Assembly (NCBI RefSeq): GCF_002192455.1
Contig: NZ_CP021744.1
Coordinates: 5,365,501-5,429,500 of the forward strand
Direction: 5' to 3'
DNA from: Streptomyces albireticuli
Lineage (GTDB): Bacteria > Actinomycetota > Actinomycetes > Streptomycetales > Streptomycetaceae
Length of the DNA stretch: 64,000 bases
The position numbers and the translations under genes are program-made. The stretch's first letter is position 1. The number at the start of each line of letters is the position of its first letter. This document shows, one piece after another, positions 24,906-33,506 of the stretch. The notes below the pieces were generated by a model. That model made no database searches, was not told the DNA's origin, and saw only the letters and a program-made list of their open reading frames with translations.

Positions 24906-25820
24906 CTACCGGTTCGACTGGAACTGCGGCCCCTGCGGCGGCAGCCGGAACCCCGGATCCGGCACCGGCCGGGCCTGCGGATACCCGTAGGCCGGCTGCG
25001 CCGCGGGCTGCTGCGGATACCCGTACGCGGGCTGTGCCGGCTGCGCGGGAAGCACCGGCGGAGCCGGCGGCATCGGAGGCGGCGGCGGATACCCGTACCC
25101 GGACTGTGACTGCGACTGCGGGGCGGCCGGAGCCGGCTCCGGATCGGGCGACGGCGCGGGTGAGGGCGCGGGTGAGGGCCCGGGCACGGTCGCGGGCTCG
25201 GCCGCGGCGGGCTCCGACGGCACCGCCCCGGTATCCGTCCCACCGGTGCCGGCGGCCTCGCCGCCCTCCTCCTCGTCGACCGAGATCCCGAACTCCGTGG
25301 CCAGTCCCACCAGCCCGGACGCGTACCCCTGCCCCAGGGCCCGGAACTTCCAGCCGTCGCCGCGCCGGTAGAGCTCGCCGCAGATCATGGCGGTCTCCGA
25401 GCCCGTCTCCGGCTGGACCTCGAAGCGCGCGAGGGCCTCGCCGGCCCGGCCGCCGGCCGCCGCGATGTCGTACAGCAGCACGCACAGGTCCGGGACCAGC
25501 CCGAAGGGGCCGCCGTCCGCGGACGCGGCGAGCACGACGCGGTCGACGGCGGGCTCCAGCGCCGCGAGGTCGGCCTCGATCGCGTCCGTCGCGCCCTCGA
25601 CCAGCCGTTTCTTCGCGAGGTGGCGGACGGCGCCGGACGGGTGGCGGGGCTGGTTGTAGAAGACGAAGTCCTCGTCGGAGCGCACCCGGCCGCCGCCGTC
25701 CACCAGGAGTGCGGAGGCGTCCACGTCCGGGACGCCCGGCCCGGGGGTCCAGCGCAGTACGGCCCGTACGTTCCGGGCGTCCAGCGGGATGTTCGACCCC
25801 TTCGGCATGGCGTGCGTCAT
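24906..25820 (-). CDS. TerD family protein with Pro/Gln-rich YGYP tail
   Basis: A 304-residue protein. Residues about 1-180 are a TerD domain (VPDVDASALLVDGGGRVRSD; GQGYASGLVGLATEFGISV) with a weakened calcium loop. Residues from about 185 are disordered: an Ala/Pro-Glu stretch with PSPAPSPAPSPDPEPAP, then three YGYP repeats among Pro and Gln. Such tails often mediate multivalent binding. ATG 25820 (MTHAMPKGSNIPLD) is chosen from the TerD N-terminus; an upstream extension has no similarity. Divergent from the CitE-like operon. Confidence 0.88.
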   Translation of the reverse strand: MTHAMPKGSNIPLDARNVRAVLRWTPGPGVPDVDASALLVDGGGRVRSDEDFVFYNQPRHPSGAVRHLAKKRLVEGATDAIEADLAALEPAVDRVVLAASADGGPFGLVPDLCVLLYDIAAAGGRAGEALARFEVQPETGSETAMICGELYRRGDGWKFRALGQGYASGLVGLATEFGISVDEEEGGEAAGTGGTDTGAVPSEPAAAEPATVPGPSPAPSPAPSPDPEPAPAAPQSQSQSGYGYPPPPPMPPAPPVLPAQPAQPAYGYPQQPAAQPAYGYPQARPVPDPGFRLPPQGPQFQSNR

Positions 25821-26137
25821 GCCGCAATCCTGCCCTCCCGTGCGGGCCGGGGACAACGCAGGTCCCACCCGACCGGAGGACGGCGGGGGAGGCGCGCGGG
25901 AGGAAACCCCGGGAGTGCTCCGGGGGGCGCCCGGGAAGGCGTCCGGAAGAGCCTCCGGACAGGCCTCCGGGAGCGCGCCAGGGACGGCCGCCCGTCAGGA
26001 CGAAGACGCGCAGTGTACCCATGCGGCTGGCCAGATTTTCATGCACTTGGGGAACTCTTGACCCGTCTCTGGACGTACGATAATCGGCCACGCTTCCGGC
26101 TGGACGGTCCGGTGGGACGTGGCACACGGGGAGAGTA
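25821..26137. other. 317-bp divergent intergenic region
   Basis: No gene is seen. It contains short degenerate direct repeats rich in CCTCCGGA (about 25945-25975) and, near the operon start, the promoter elements listed separately. The last 120 bases are less GC-rich than the rest. Confidence 0.5.
26058..26085 (+). promoter_or_regulatory. Probable promoter of the Ter biosynthetic operon
   Basis: TTGACC (26058-26063) with ATAATC (26080-26085) 16 bp downstream, or GATAAT with a 15-bp spacer, is the best housekeeping-type promoter in the gap. It is about 52 bp from the first start codon. Confidence 0.5.
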
Positions 26138-27313
26138 ATGAGGCATTTCGAACACCTTGCGCCCTCGGTGCGGAATGGGCTGTTCCATAGAGAGCCCGGC
26201 GCGTTCGACGCCGACTCCCCGGCCCGTACGCTCGCGGTCGCCCTCGGCGCCACGCTCTACAGCCCCGCCACCCGCCCCGCCCTCGCCCACGACATCCGCA
26301 AGCAGGCCGAGCACGGCGTGGTGTCCATGGTCCTCTGCCTGGAGGACTCGATCGGCGACGAAGAGGTGGAGGGCGCGGAGGAGAACCTCGTCCGCCAGTT
26401 CGCGGAGCTCGGCCGCCTCTCCGCCGACGGCCGGAGCCTGCCGCTCCTGTTCATCCGGGTCCGCGAACCCGACCAGATCACCGACCTCGTGCGCCGCCTG
26501 GGCCCCACCGGAAGACTGCTCTCCGGCTTCGTCCTGCCGAAGTTCACCGAGGAGCGCGGCGTCCCCTTCCTCGAAGCCCTCGCCCTCGCCGAGAGCGACT
26601 CCGGACGCCGGCTGTTCGCCATGCCCGTCCTGGAGTCCCCCGAACTCCTCCACCTGGAGACCCGCACCGAGACGCTCGCCGGGATAGCCCGCACGGTCGA
26701 CAAGTACCGCGACCGGGTGCTGGCCCTGCGGCTCGGTGTGACGGACTTCTGCTCCGCGTACGGCCTGCGCCGCGCGCCCGACATGACCGCCTACGACGTC
26801 CAGCTCGTCGCCTCCGTGATCGCCGACGTCGTCAACGTCCTCGGCCGCGCGGACGGCAGCGGCTTCACCGTCACCGGCCCCGTCTGGGAGTACTTCCGCC
26901 AGCACGAGCGGATGTTCAAGCCCCAGCTGCGCCGCACGCCCTTCGCCGGCCCGGCGGAGGAGCTGCGCACCGCGCTCATCCAGCACGACATGGACGGCCT
27001 GCTCCGCGAGATCCAGCTGGACCGGGCCAACGGCCTCCAGGGCAAGACCTGCATCCACCCCTCGCACGTCGCGCTCGTGCACGCGCTGTCCGTGGTCAGC
27101 CACGAGGAGTTCAGCGACGCCGAGGACATCCTGCGGCCGGAACGCGACGGCGGCGGAGTGATGCGCTCCGCGTACACGAACAAAATGAACGAAGTGAAGC
27201 CGCACCGGGCCTGGGCCGAGCGGATCATGCTGCGCGCCGAGGTGTTCGGCGTCGCGCGGGAGGACGTGAGCTTTGTGGAGCTGCTGGCGGCGAGCGTGGG
27301 GGCGACGGCATGA
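26138..27313 (+). CDS. HpcH/HpaI aldolase/citrate lyase (CitE-like) protein of the Ter operon
   Basis: A 391-residue TIM-barrel C-C lyase of the CitE group. Visible are the SMVLCLEDSIGDEEVEGAEE segment with acidic metal ligands, a LPLLFIRVREPDQ strand and a RLGVTDFCSAYGLRR motif. In comparative-genomic studies of Ter systems (Anantharaman, Iyer and Aravind, 2012), such a CitE-like enzyme is part of a module predicted to make a nucleoside-like metabolite. GGGGAGAG stands a few bases before ATG 26138. Its stop overlaps the next start (ATGA), so the operon is translationally coupled. Substrate unknown. Confidence 0.87.
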   Translation: MRHFEHLAPSVRNGLFHREPGAFDADSPARTLAVALGATLYSPATRPALAHDIRKQAEHGVVSMVLCLEDSIGDEEVEGAEENLVRQFAELGRLSADGRSLPLLFIRVREPDQITDLVRRLGPTGRLLSGFVLPKFTEERGVPFLEALALAESDSGRRLFAMPVLESPELLHLETRTETLAGIARTVDKYRDRVLALRLGVTDFCSAYGLRRAPDMTAYDVQLVASVIADVVNVLGRADGSGFTVTGPVWEYFRQHERMFKPQLRRTPFAGPAEELRTALIQHDMDGLLREIQLDRANGLQGKTCIHPSHVALVHALSVVSHEEFSDAEDILRPERDGGGVMRSAYTNKMNEVKPHRAWAERIMLRAEVFGVAREDVSFVELLAASVGATA

Positions 27314-30039
27314 CGTGGTCGGGACAGTGGGTCGCGGACCGGCTCGGCGTCGGCCTGGAGGGTGACCCCGAGCTGACGTCGCTGCTGGGCCTCGCGGTAC
27401 GGAGGAACAAGAAGCGCGCCCACCTCCTCGTCTCGCACGTCCTCGGCAAGCACGTGCCGGCGGCGCCCTCCGCTGTGTACGGGTCCGGGGTGGACCTCGG
27501 CCGCCGCGTCCGGGCCCTGCTCGGCGACGAGGACGCGGCACGGGCGGTCGTCCTCGGCTACGCGGAGACGGCCACGGGCCTCGGCCACGCGGTCGCGGAC
27601 GGCCTGGCCCTCGCCCCGTACCTGCACTCCACGCGCCGCCCGGTGGCCGGCGTCCGGCCGGTCGGCGGCTTCGAGGAGGAGCACAGCCACGCCACGTCGC
27701 ACCTGCTGCTCCCGGAGGACCCGGAGCTCCTGGCGGGCGACGGGCCGCTGGTCCTGGTCGACGACGAGTTCTCCACCGGCCGCACCGTCCTCAACACCAT
27801 CACCACCCTCCACGCCGTCTTCCCGCGCGAGCGGTACGTGGTCGTCGCCCTCGTCGACATGCGGAGCGCGGCGGACCGCGCCCGCCTGGACGACTTCGCG
27901 GCGGGCCTCGGCGCCCGCGTGGACCTGATCGCCCTCGCCTCCGGCACGGTGCGCCTGCCGGAAGGCGTGCTGGAACGGGGCCAGGAGCTGGTGGCGCGGT
28001 ATGAGGCGCGCGCGGCGGACGGCTTCGACGGCGGCCGGACGCGGACGGCCGACGCCCCGTCGGCGCGCCCCGCACGCCTGACCCGCGTCGACGTCGGCTG
28101 GCCCGAGGGGCTGCCCGACGGCGGCCGGCACGGATTCACCCCCGGGCACCGGGCGCGCCTGGAGGCCGCCCTGCCGGGCATGGCCGCGCGGGTCGCGGAC
28201 GCGCTGGCGACGACGGTCGCGGCGCCCACGGGCAGGGGAACGGTCCCCGTGGGGACGGACGCGGCGCTGACGGGTGGCGGAACGGGCCTCGCCGGTCCGG
28301 ACATGGCGCCCGCCGGCGTGGGGACGACCCGCGTGGGGACGGCCGAGGCGCCCACGGGCAAGGAGACGATCCTCGCCGGTCCGGACGCCGCGCCCGCCGG
28401 CATGGGGACGCCCCCCGCCACGGCGGTCCCGGCGCCCACAGGCAGCGAGACCCCCGCCGGGCCGGACGTACCCCCCGGTCCCGGCGCCGGCCCCGCGCCC
28501 CGCCGCGTCCTCGTGCTCGGCAACGAAGAGCTCATGTACGCCCCCCTCCGCCTCGCCGCCGCCCTCCAGGACGTACTCCAGGAGACCCGCCCCGGCACCA
28601 CCGACGTCCGCTTCTCCACCACCACCCGCTCACCCGTCCTCCCCGTCGACGACCCCGGGTACGCGATCCGGACCCGTCTCGCCTTCCCCGCCCACGACGA
28701 CCCCGCGGACGGCCCCGGCGAGCGCTACGCCTACAACGTGGCGGGCGCCGGCTTCGACGCCGTCGTGGCCGTCGTCGACTCGGCCGCCGACACCCCCGGG
28801 CTGCACGCCCCCGGCGGCCTGCTGGACCGGCTCGGCGCCCACACCGGGCACGTCGTGCTCGTGGCCGTCCCCTCCTACGCACCGGAGGTCCACACCCCCA
28901 TGCCCGAACCGCTCCGCGGCCCCGCCTTCTCCTCCTACGACCCCGCCGACGTCGGCTGGCTGCTCCAGGACCTCTCGGACGTCACCCTGGAGGCGCCCAC
29001 CGAGGAACGGGAGGAGGCTATCCAGAGCGGCGGCGCGCACTACGCGGAGTCGCTGCCCGTCGAGTACCAGCCCAGCGCCGACTACCAGGCCCTCTTCCAC
29101 GCCGCGCTCGACGCCTCCGCCGCCCGCATGGCCAGAGCCGTCGGCGTGGTCACCGAGACCGTGCTCGCCGAGCGGTCCCCCCGCCCGGTCCTGGTCTCGC
29201 TGGCCCGCGCCGGCACCCCCGTCGGCGTCCTGATGCGCCGCTGGGCCCGGCACGCCCACGGCCTCGACCTGCCGCACTACGCCGTCTCCATCGTCCGCGG
29301 CCGGGGCATCGACCCCGTCGCGCTGCGCTGGCTCGCCGCCCACCACGACCCCGCCGACGTCGTCTTCGTCGACGGCTGGACGGGCAAGGGCGCCATCACC
29401 CGCGAACTCGCCGAGGCGCTGCGCGGGTTCGACGGCTTCGACCCGCGGATCGCCGTCCTCGCCGACCCCGGTCACTGCGTCGACACCTACGGCACCCGGG
29501 ACGACTTCCTCATCCCCTCCGCCTGCCTCAACTCCACCGTCTCCGGCCTGATCTCCCGCACGGTCCTGCGCGCCGACCTGGTCGGCCCGCACGACTTCCA
29601 CGGCGCCAAGTTCTACCGCGAGCTGGCCGGCGCCGACGTCTCCCGCGCCTTCCTCGACACCGTCGCCGCCCGCTTCGCCGAGGTCGAGGAGGACGTCGCC
29701 GCCGACGTCAAGGAGCTCGTCGCCGCCGACCGCGCCCCCACCTGGGAGGGCTGGGCGGCCGTCGAGCGGATCAGCGAGGAGTACGGCATCCACGACGTGA
29801 ACCTGGTCAAGCCCGGCGTCGGCGAGACCACGCGCGTCCTGCTGCGCCGGGTCCCCTGGAAGATCCTCGCCCAGCGCGGCGCCGGGTCCGACCTGGACCA
29901 CGTCCGGCTGCTCGCCGAGCAGCGCGGCGTCCCCGTCGAGGAGGTGGACGGCCTGCCGTACAGCTGCGTCGGCCTGATCCACCCCCGCTACACCCGCGGC
30001 GCGACCGGCGCCGACGGCAAGGCGGTGACGGCGCCGTGA
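27310..30039 (+). CDS. Fused phosphoribosyltransferase-TRSP-StiP/PELOTA protein of the Ter operon
   Basis: A 909-residue fusion. Residues about 40-235 are a phosphoribosyltransferase with the PRPP loop VLVDDEFSTGRTVLNTI (near 150). Residues about 300-395 are a low-complexity linker with APTG...AGPD repeats. Residues about 398-520 are a TRSP domain containing the naming motif TTTRSPV. The C-terminal half (from about 530) matches the StiP-type proteins (PVLVSLARAGTPVGVLMRRW, DVVFVDGWTGKGAITREL), ending in a PELOTA-like RNA-binding segment. The families usually occur as separate neighbouring genes in Ter biosynthetic modules, so the fusion implies they act together. The predicted reaction is base-ribose or nucleotide chemistry; not demonstrated. 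Confidence 0.82.
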   Translation: MTWSGQWVADRLGVGLEGDPELTSLLGLAVRRNKKRAHLLVSHVLGKHVPAAPSAVYGSGVDLGRRVRALLGDEDAARAVVLGYAETATGLGHAVADGLALAPYLHSTRRPVAGVRPVGGFEEEHSHATSHLLLPEDPELLAGDGPLVLVDDEFSTGRTVLNTITTLHAVFPRERYVVVALVDMRSAADRARLDDFAAGLGARVDLIALASGTVRLPEGVLERGQELVARYEARAADGFDGGRTRTADAPSARPARLTRVDVGWPEGLPDGGRHGFTPGHRARLEAALPGMAARVADALATTVAAPTGRGTVPVGTDAALTGGGTGLAGPDMAPAGVGTTRVGTAEAPTGKETILAGPDAAPAGMGTPPATAVPAPTGSETPAGPDVPPGPGAGPAPRRVLVLGNEELMYAPLRLAAALQDVLQETRPGTTDVRFSTTTRSPVLPVDDPGYAIRTRLAFPAHDDPADGPGERYAYNVAGAGFDAVVAVVDSAADTPGLHAPGGLLDRLGAHTGHVVLVAVPSYAPEVHTPMPEPLRGPAFSSYDPADVGWLLQDLSDVTLEAPTEEREEAIQSGGAHYAESLPVEYQPSADYQALFHAALDASAARMARAVGVVTETVLAERSPRPVLVSLARAGTPVGVLMRRWARHAHGLDLPHYAVSIVRGRGIDPVALRWLAAHHDPADVVFVDGWTGKGAITRELAEALRGFDGFDPRIAVLADPGHCVDTYGTRDDFLIPSACLNSTVSGLISRTVLRADLVGPHDFHGAKFYRELAGADVSRAFLDTVAARFAEVEEDVAADVKELVAADRAPTWEGWAAVERISEEYGIHDVNLVKPGVGETTRVLLRRVPWKILAQRGAGSDLDHVRLLAEQRGVPVEEVDGLPYSCVGLIHPRYTRGATGADGKAVTAP
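28225..28470 (+). repeat. Degenerate repeats encoding the inter-domain linker
   Basis: Within the fused gene, units beginning GCGCCCACGGGCA and containing GCCGGTCCGGAC recur about three times with 80-130 bp spacing, giving protein repeats of the form APTGxxT...AGPDxAPAGxGT. They link the phosphoribosyltransferase and TRSP domains. Confidence 0.65.
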
Positions 30040-30839
30040 CCCTCCTCGTCGCCAGCGACCTCGACCGCACGCTGATCTACTCGGCGGCGGCCCTCGACCT
30101 CACCGGGCCCGACCACCGGGCGCCCCGCCTGCTGTGCGTGGAGGTCTACGACCGCAAGCCGCTCTCGTACATGACGGAGACCGCGGCCGCCACGCTCGAA
30201 GCGCTCTCCCGCACCGCCGCGTTCGTCCCCACCACGACCCGCACCCGCGAGCAGTACGGCAGGATCCACCTGCCCGGCCCCGTCCCCGAGTACGCGATCT
30301 GCGCCAACGGCGGCGAACTGCTCGTACGCGGCGAGTCCGACCCCGGCTGGCGGCGGGACGTGGAGCGCCGGCTCGCCGCCGCGTGCGCCCCGCTCGACGA
30401 GGTCCGGGCGCATCTGGTCCGTACCGCCGACCCGGCGTGGCTGCTCAAGGAGCGCACCGCGGAGGACCTGTTCGCGTACCTCGTCGTGGACCGCCCGCTG
30501 CTGCCGGACACCTGGGTGAAGGAGCTCACCGAGTGGGCCGACGCCCGCGGCTGGTCCGTCTCGCTCCAGGGCCGCAAGCTCTACGCGGTGCCCCGGCCGC
30601 TCACCAAGAGCGCGGCGGTCGCCGAGGTCGCCCGGCGCACGGGCGCGGCCGAAGTCCTCTCCGCCGGCGACTCGTTGCTCGACGCCGACCTGCTGCTGGC
30701 CGCCGACCGCGGCTGGCGGCCGGGCCACGGCGAGCTCGCCGCGGCCGGCTGGACGGCACCGCACGTCACCGCGCTGGAGACGCGCGGGGTGGCGGCGGGG
30801 GAGGAGATCCTCGCGGCGTTCGCGGCAGCGGCGGCGTAG
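30036..30839 (+). CDS. HAD-superfamily phosphatase of the Ter operon
   Basis: A 267-residue Cof/SPP-type HAD hydrolase: nucleophile motif LVASDLDRTLIYS, motif III Lys (LTKSAAVAEVARR) and motif IV Asp pair in LSAGDSLLDADLLLAADRG, with a cap domain between. It overlaps the previous gene by four bases (GTGA). In the Ter biosynthetic module a HAD phosphatase is predicted to remove phosphate from the nucleoside-like product. No ATP-grasp gene, otherwise a frequent member of the module, is present here. Confidence 0.87.
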   Translation: MTLLVASDLDRTLIYSAAALDLTGPDHRAPRLLCVEVYDRKPLSYMTETAAATLEALSRTAAFVPTTTRTREQYGRIHLPGPVPEYAICANGGELLVRGESDPGWRRDVERRLAAACAPLDEVRAHLVRTADPAWLLKERTAEDLFAYLVVDRPLLPDTWVKELTEWADARGWSVSLQGRKLYAVPRPLTKSAAVAEVARRTGAAEVLSAGDSLLDADLLLAADRGWRPGHGELAAAGWTAPHVTALETRGVAAGEEILAAFAAAAA

Positions 30840-30995
30840 CCGCGGCGTAGGCTCGGAGGGGCCCGGCAGCGCACGCCCATGGCGCGGGCGGCCGGGCCCG
30901 GTCGTCGTGGAGACGCCGGGACGGAGACGCCGATGGGGAGAGCCGGGACGCCGGGACCGGAGCCCGTAACTCCCTTACCCGCTGAGGAGAATCGC

Positions 30996-31658
30996 GTGCC
31001 AGAGTTCAAGGGCCCCCGGATCACCCCCGAGCTGTACGCGTACGTGCTCGCCCACAACCCGCCGCTCCCCCCGGAGGAGCGGGCTCTGATCGACCTCACC
31101 CGCGCCGCCCTCCCCGCCGTGGCGAACAAGCAGACCGCGGAGGAGCAGGCGCCGCTGCTGGCCTTGCTCGTCCGGCTCACGGGTGCCCGGCACATCGTCG
31201 AGGTCGGCACCTTCACCGGGCTGTCCGCCCTGGCCATGGCGAGAGCGCTGCCCGCCGGCGGCCGGCTGATCGCCCTGGACATCTCGGAGGAGTGGACGGC
31301 CTACGCGCGCGAGGCCTGGGCCGGCGCGGGCGTCGCCGACCGGGTCGAGCTGAGGATCGCGCCCGCGCTGGACTCGCTGCGGGCGATGCCCGAGGAGCCG
31401 CACATCGACCTGGCCTTCGTCGACGCGGACAAGGACAACTACATCCCGTACTGGGAGGAGCTGGTGCCGAGGCTGCGGCCCGGCGGGCTGATCGTGGTCG
31501 ACAACGTCCTCTTCAGCGGGGACGTCGTCGCGGAGCGGCCGGGGCCGGCGGGGGCGGCGGTGAAGGAGTTCAACACGCATGCGGCGGCGGACAAGAGGAT
31601 GGAGTCCGTGATGATCACCGTGGCGGACGGGCTGACGCTGGCGAGGCGTGTGGGATAG
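30996..31658 (+). CDS. SAM-dependent O-methyltransferase (caffeoyl-CoA type)
   Basis: A 220-residue class I methyltransferase: SAM motif I IVEVGTFTGLSALAMA, motif II RLIALDISEEW and the metal/catalytic motif LAFVDADKDNYIPYWEEL of divalent cation-dependent O-methyltransferases. GTG 30996 follows GAGGAG. It lies 157 bp after the Ter operon on the same strand. It could be part of the same response or independent; such enzymes are common in Streptomyces and their substrates, usually catechol-type phenolics, cannot be read from sequence. Convergent with the FmdB gene. Confidence 0.92.
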   Translation: MPEFKGPRITPELYAYVLAHNPPLPPEERALIDLTRAALPAVANKQTAEEQAPLLALLVRLTGARHIVEVGTFTGLSALAMARALPAGGRLIALDISEEWTAYAREAWAGAGVADRVELRIAPALDSLRAMPEEPHIDLAFVDADKDNYIPYWEELVPRLRPGGLIVVDNVLFSGDVVAERPGPAGAAVKEFNTHAAADKRMESVMITVADGLTLARRVG

Positions 31659-31687
31659 GGGAGTCCGGGCCTTGAGGACGGCGGTCC

Positions 31688-31915
31688 TCAGCCGCAGCAG
31701 CCGCCTCCGCAGCACCCTCCGCCTCCGCCACCCGCGGACGGGGCGGGGGCGGGCCGCCCGGACGAGGAGCCGCCCGTCATCGCGACCGTGGAAAGGAGCT
31801 TCACCGTGTCGGTGTGTCCCTCGGGGCACACCGCGGGGGCCGAGGACTCGGCCATCGGCCGGCTGAGCTCGAAGGTGTCACCACAGGCTTTGCAGCGGTA
31901 TTCGTAGCGAGGCAT
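31688..31915 (-). CDS. FmdB family zinc-ribbon protein with Cys/Gly tail
   Basis: A 75-residue protein: PRYEYRCKACGDTFELSRPM is the FmdB putative zinc ribbon, completed by VCPEGH. The C-terminal half is flexible and ends GGGGGGCCGGGCCG, four extra cysteines in two pairs that could bind metal. ATG 31915 is fixed by the conserved MPRYEYRC N-terminus. Its cellular role is not known. Confidence 0.88.
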   Translation of the reverse strand: MPRYEYRCKACGDTFELSRPMAESSAPAVCPEGHTDTVKLLSTVAMTGGSSSGRPAPAPSAGGGGGGCCGGGCCG

Positions 31916-32001
31916 GCGGGCAGCATAGCCAGCGGCGGGCCGGGCGGGACACCGCACGTCCGGGGGCCGGGCAGGTGCGGAACCGGCCTGCCCGTACGCG
32001 C

Positions 32002-33432
32002 TCACCGCCCGGCGGCGCCCCGGTCGTCCCGTATCTCCCGCACCACCCGGGTCACGGTCCGCCGCACGGCCTCCGTCTCGGTGAGGAAGGCCCACCAGTC
32101 CGGGTGCCGTCCCTCCAGGCGCGCGACGGCCCGGTCCAGGCGGGCCACGGCGTCGTCCAGGGGGCCGGCGTGGCGGGGGTCGGGGGTGGAGCGGCCGGCC
32201 ATCGCGAGCCGCTGGGCGTCGCGGATGGCGAAGCGGGTGCGCTCGACCTCCTTGGTGTGGTCGAAGGACACCTCGTCCAGCCGCCGCAGGCGGTCGCCCG
32301 CGGCCGAGACGGCCTCGTCGGTGGTGTTCAGCAGGGCCCGTACGGTCGACAGCCGGGACAGGGCGTCCGGCCAGCGCTGCTCGTCGCGGGCGGTGCGCGC
32401 CTCGCGGAGCTTCTCCTCGGCCTGGGCGACGGCGTGGGCCGCCTCGTCTGGCACCTGCTGGAGGTCCTGCCAGCAGGCGGCGCTGTAGCGGCGGCGGAGC
32501 TCGCTGAGGACGGGCTCGACGCCGGCGGCGCGGGTGGTGAGGGCCTGGGCGCGGGTGCGCAGCGAGACGAGCCGCTTGTCGACCTCGGCGGCCTTCCGCG
32601 GCAGGCCCTCGGCCTCGCCGCGGACGGCCTCGGCCTCGCGCAGGACGCGGTCCGCGCGCTGGAGGGTCTCCTGCACGCCGTGCTGCCCGGCGCCCTGGTT
32701 GAGCCGGGTCAGCTCGGGGCCGAGGGCGGCGAGCCGGGCGGCGAGGTCGTCGGCGGTGAGCCCGGCGGACCGCGCGGCGTCCAGGGCCTCGCCGGCCGCG
32801 CGCAGCGCCTGGCGGGCCCGCTCGACGGCGGGGGCGAGCCGGGCCAGCCGGGTCTCGGCCGTGGCCAGCAGGGGGCCGAGGCTCTGCCCGAACCGGTCCA
32901 GGTCGGCCTTGACCCGGACCAGCTCGTCCTTGGCCTTGGCCAGGTCCGTACGGGCCCGGCCGGCGGCACCGGCGTCGAGGTCGTCGCGGTCGAGGTCGTG
33001 GGAGTCGACCGCGGTGATGTAGGTGTGGGAGACCTCGTCGATGCGGTGGCCGAGGCCGGCGAAGTCGGCGGCGGCCTCGCGGGCGGCGGGGGAGGGGTCG
33101 ACGGCGGTGATCGTCTCGATGGAGATCCGCAGGTCGCGCTGGGCGGTGTCGAGCTCGTAGAAGGCGGCCGCGGCGGCGTCCTTCGCGGCCTGGGCGTCGG
33201 CGCGCTGGTTCTCACCCCGGCCCCAGCCCCAGCGGCGCGTACCGCCACCGGCGAAGGCGGCGGGCGCGGCGGCGAGCAGCAGGGGGACGGGGAGCAGCGC
33301 GAGCGTCACGGTGTCCCGGACGGCGGCGGCGAGGGCCGTCGCGGCGTGCGTCCGCCGGGCGCCGCCGGTCCGCGTGGAACGGAGGGAACGGCGGCGTGCC
33401 GGTCCTGCGGACTGTGCGAAGGTCGCCGTCAC
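32002..33432 (-). CDS. Hypothetical exported coiled-coil protein
   Basis: I do not recognise a characterised family. The 476-residue protein starts (GTG 33432, after GAGAGGGCAA) with a basic segment and a hydrophobic stretch LALLPVPLLLAAAPAAFAGG, probably a signal peptide or anchor. The rest is almost entirely helical with heptad-like Ala/Leu/Glu/Arg repeats: several long coiled coils from about residue 90 to the end. It could be a scaffold or cell-envelope spacer. It is divergent from no regulator and sits between FmdB and the DUF4097 lipoprotein gene. Confidence 0.75.
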   Translation of the reverse strand: MTATFAQSAGPARRRSLRSTRTGGARRTHAATALAAAVRDTVTLALLPVPLLLAAAPAAFAGGGTRRWGWGRGENQRADAQAAKDAAAAAFYELDTAQRDLRISIETITAVDPSPAAREAAADFAGLGHRIDEVSHTYITAVDSHDLDRDDLDAGAAGRARTDLAKAKDELVRVKADLDRFGQSLGPLLATAETRLARLAPAVERARQALRAAGEALDAARSAGLTADDLAARLAALGPELTRLNQGAGQHGVQETLQRADRVLREAEAVRGEAEGLPRKAAEVDKRLVSLRTRAQALTTRAAGVEPVLSELRRRYSAACWQDLQQVPDEAAHAVAQAEEKLREARTARDEQRWPDALSRLSTVRALLNTTDEAVSAAGDRLRRLDEVSFDHTKEVERTRFAIRDAQRLAMAGRSTPDPRHAGPLDDAVARLDRAVARLEGRHPDWWAFLTETEAVRRTVTRVVREIRDDRGAAGR

Positions 33433-33506
33433 TTGCCCTCTCCCGATGGATCGCCCCTGGCCCGGGTGCCATTGTCCCACCCGTTAAGGACGAACACACG
33501 GGACCA

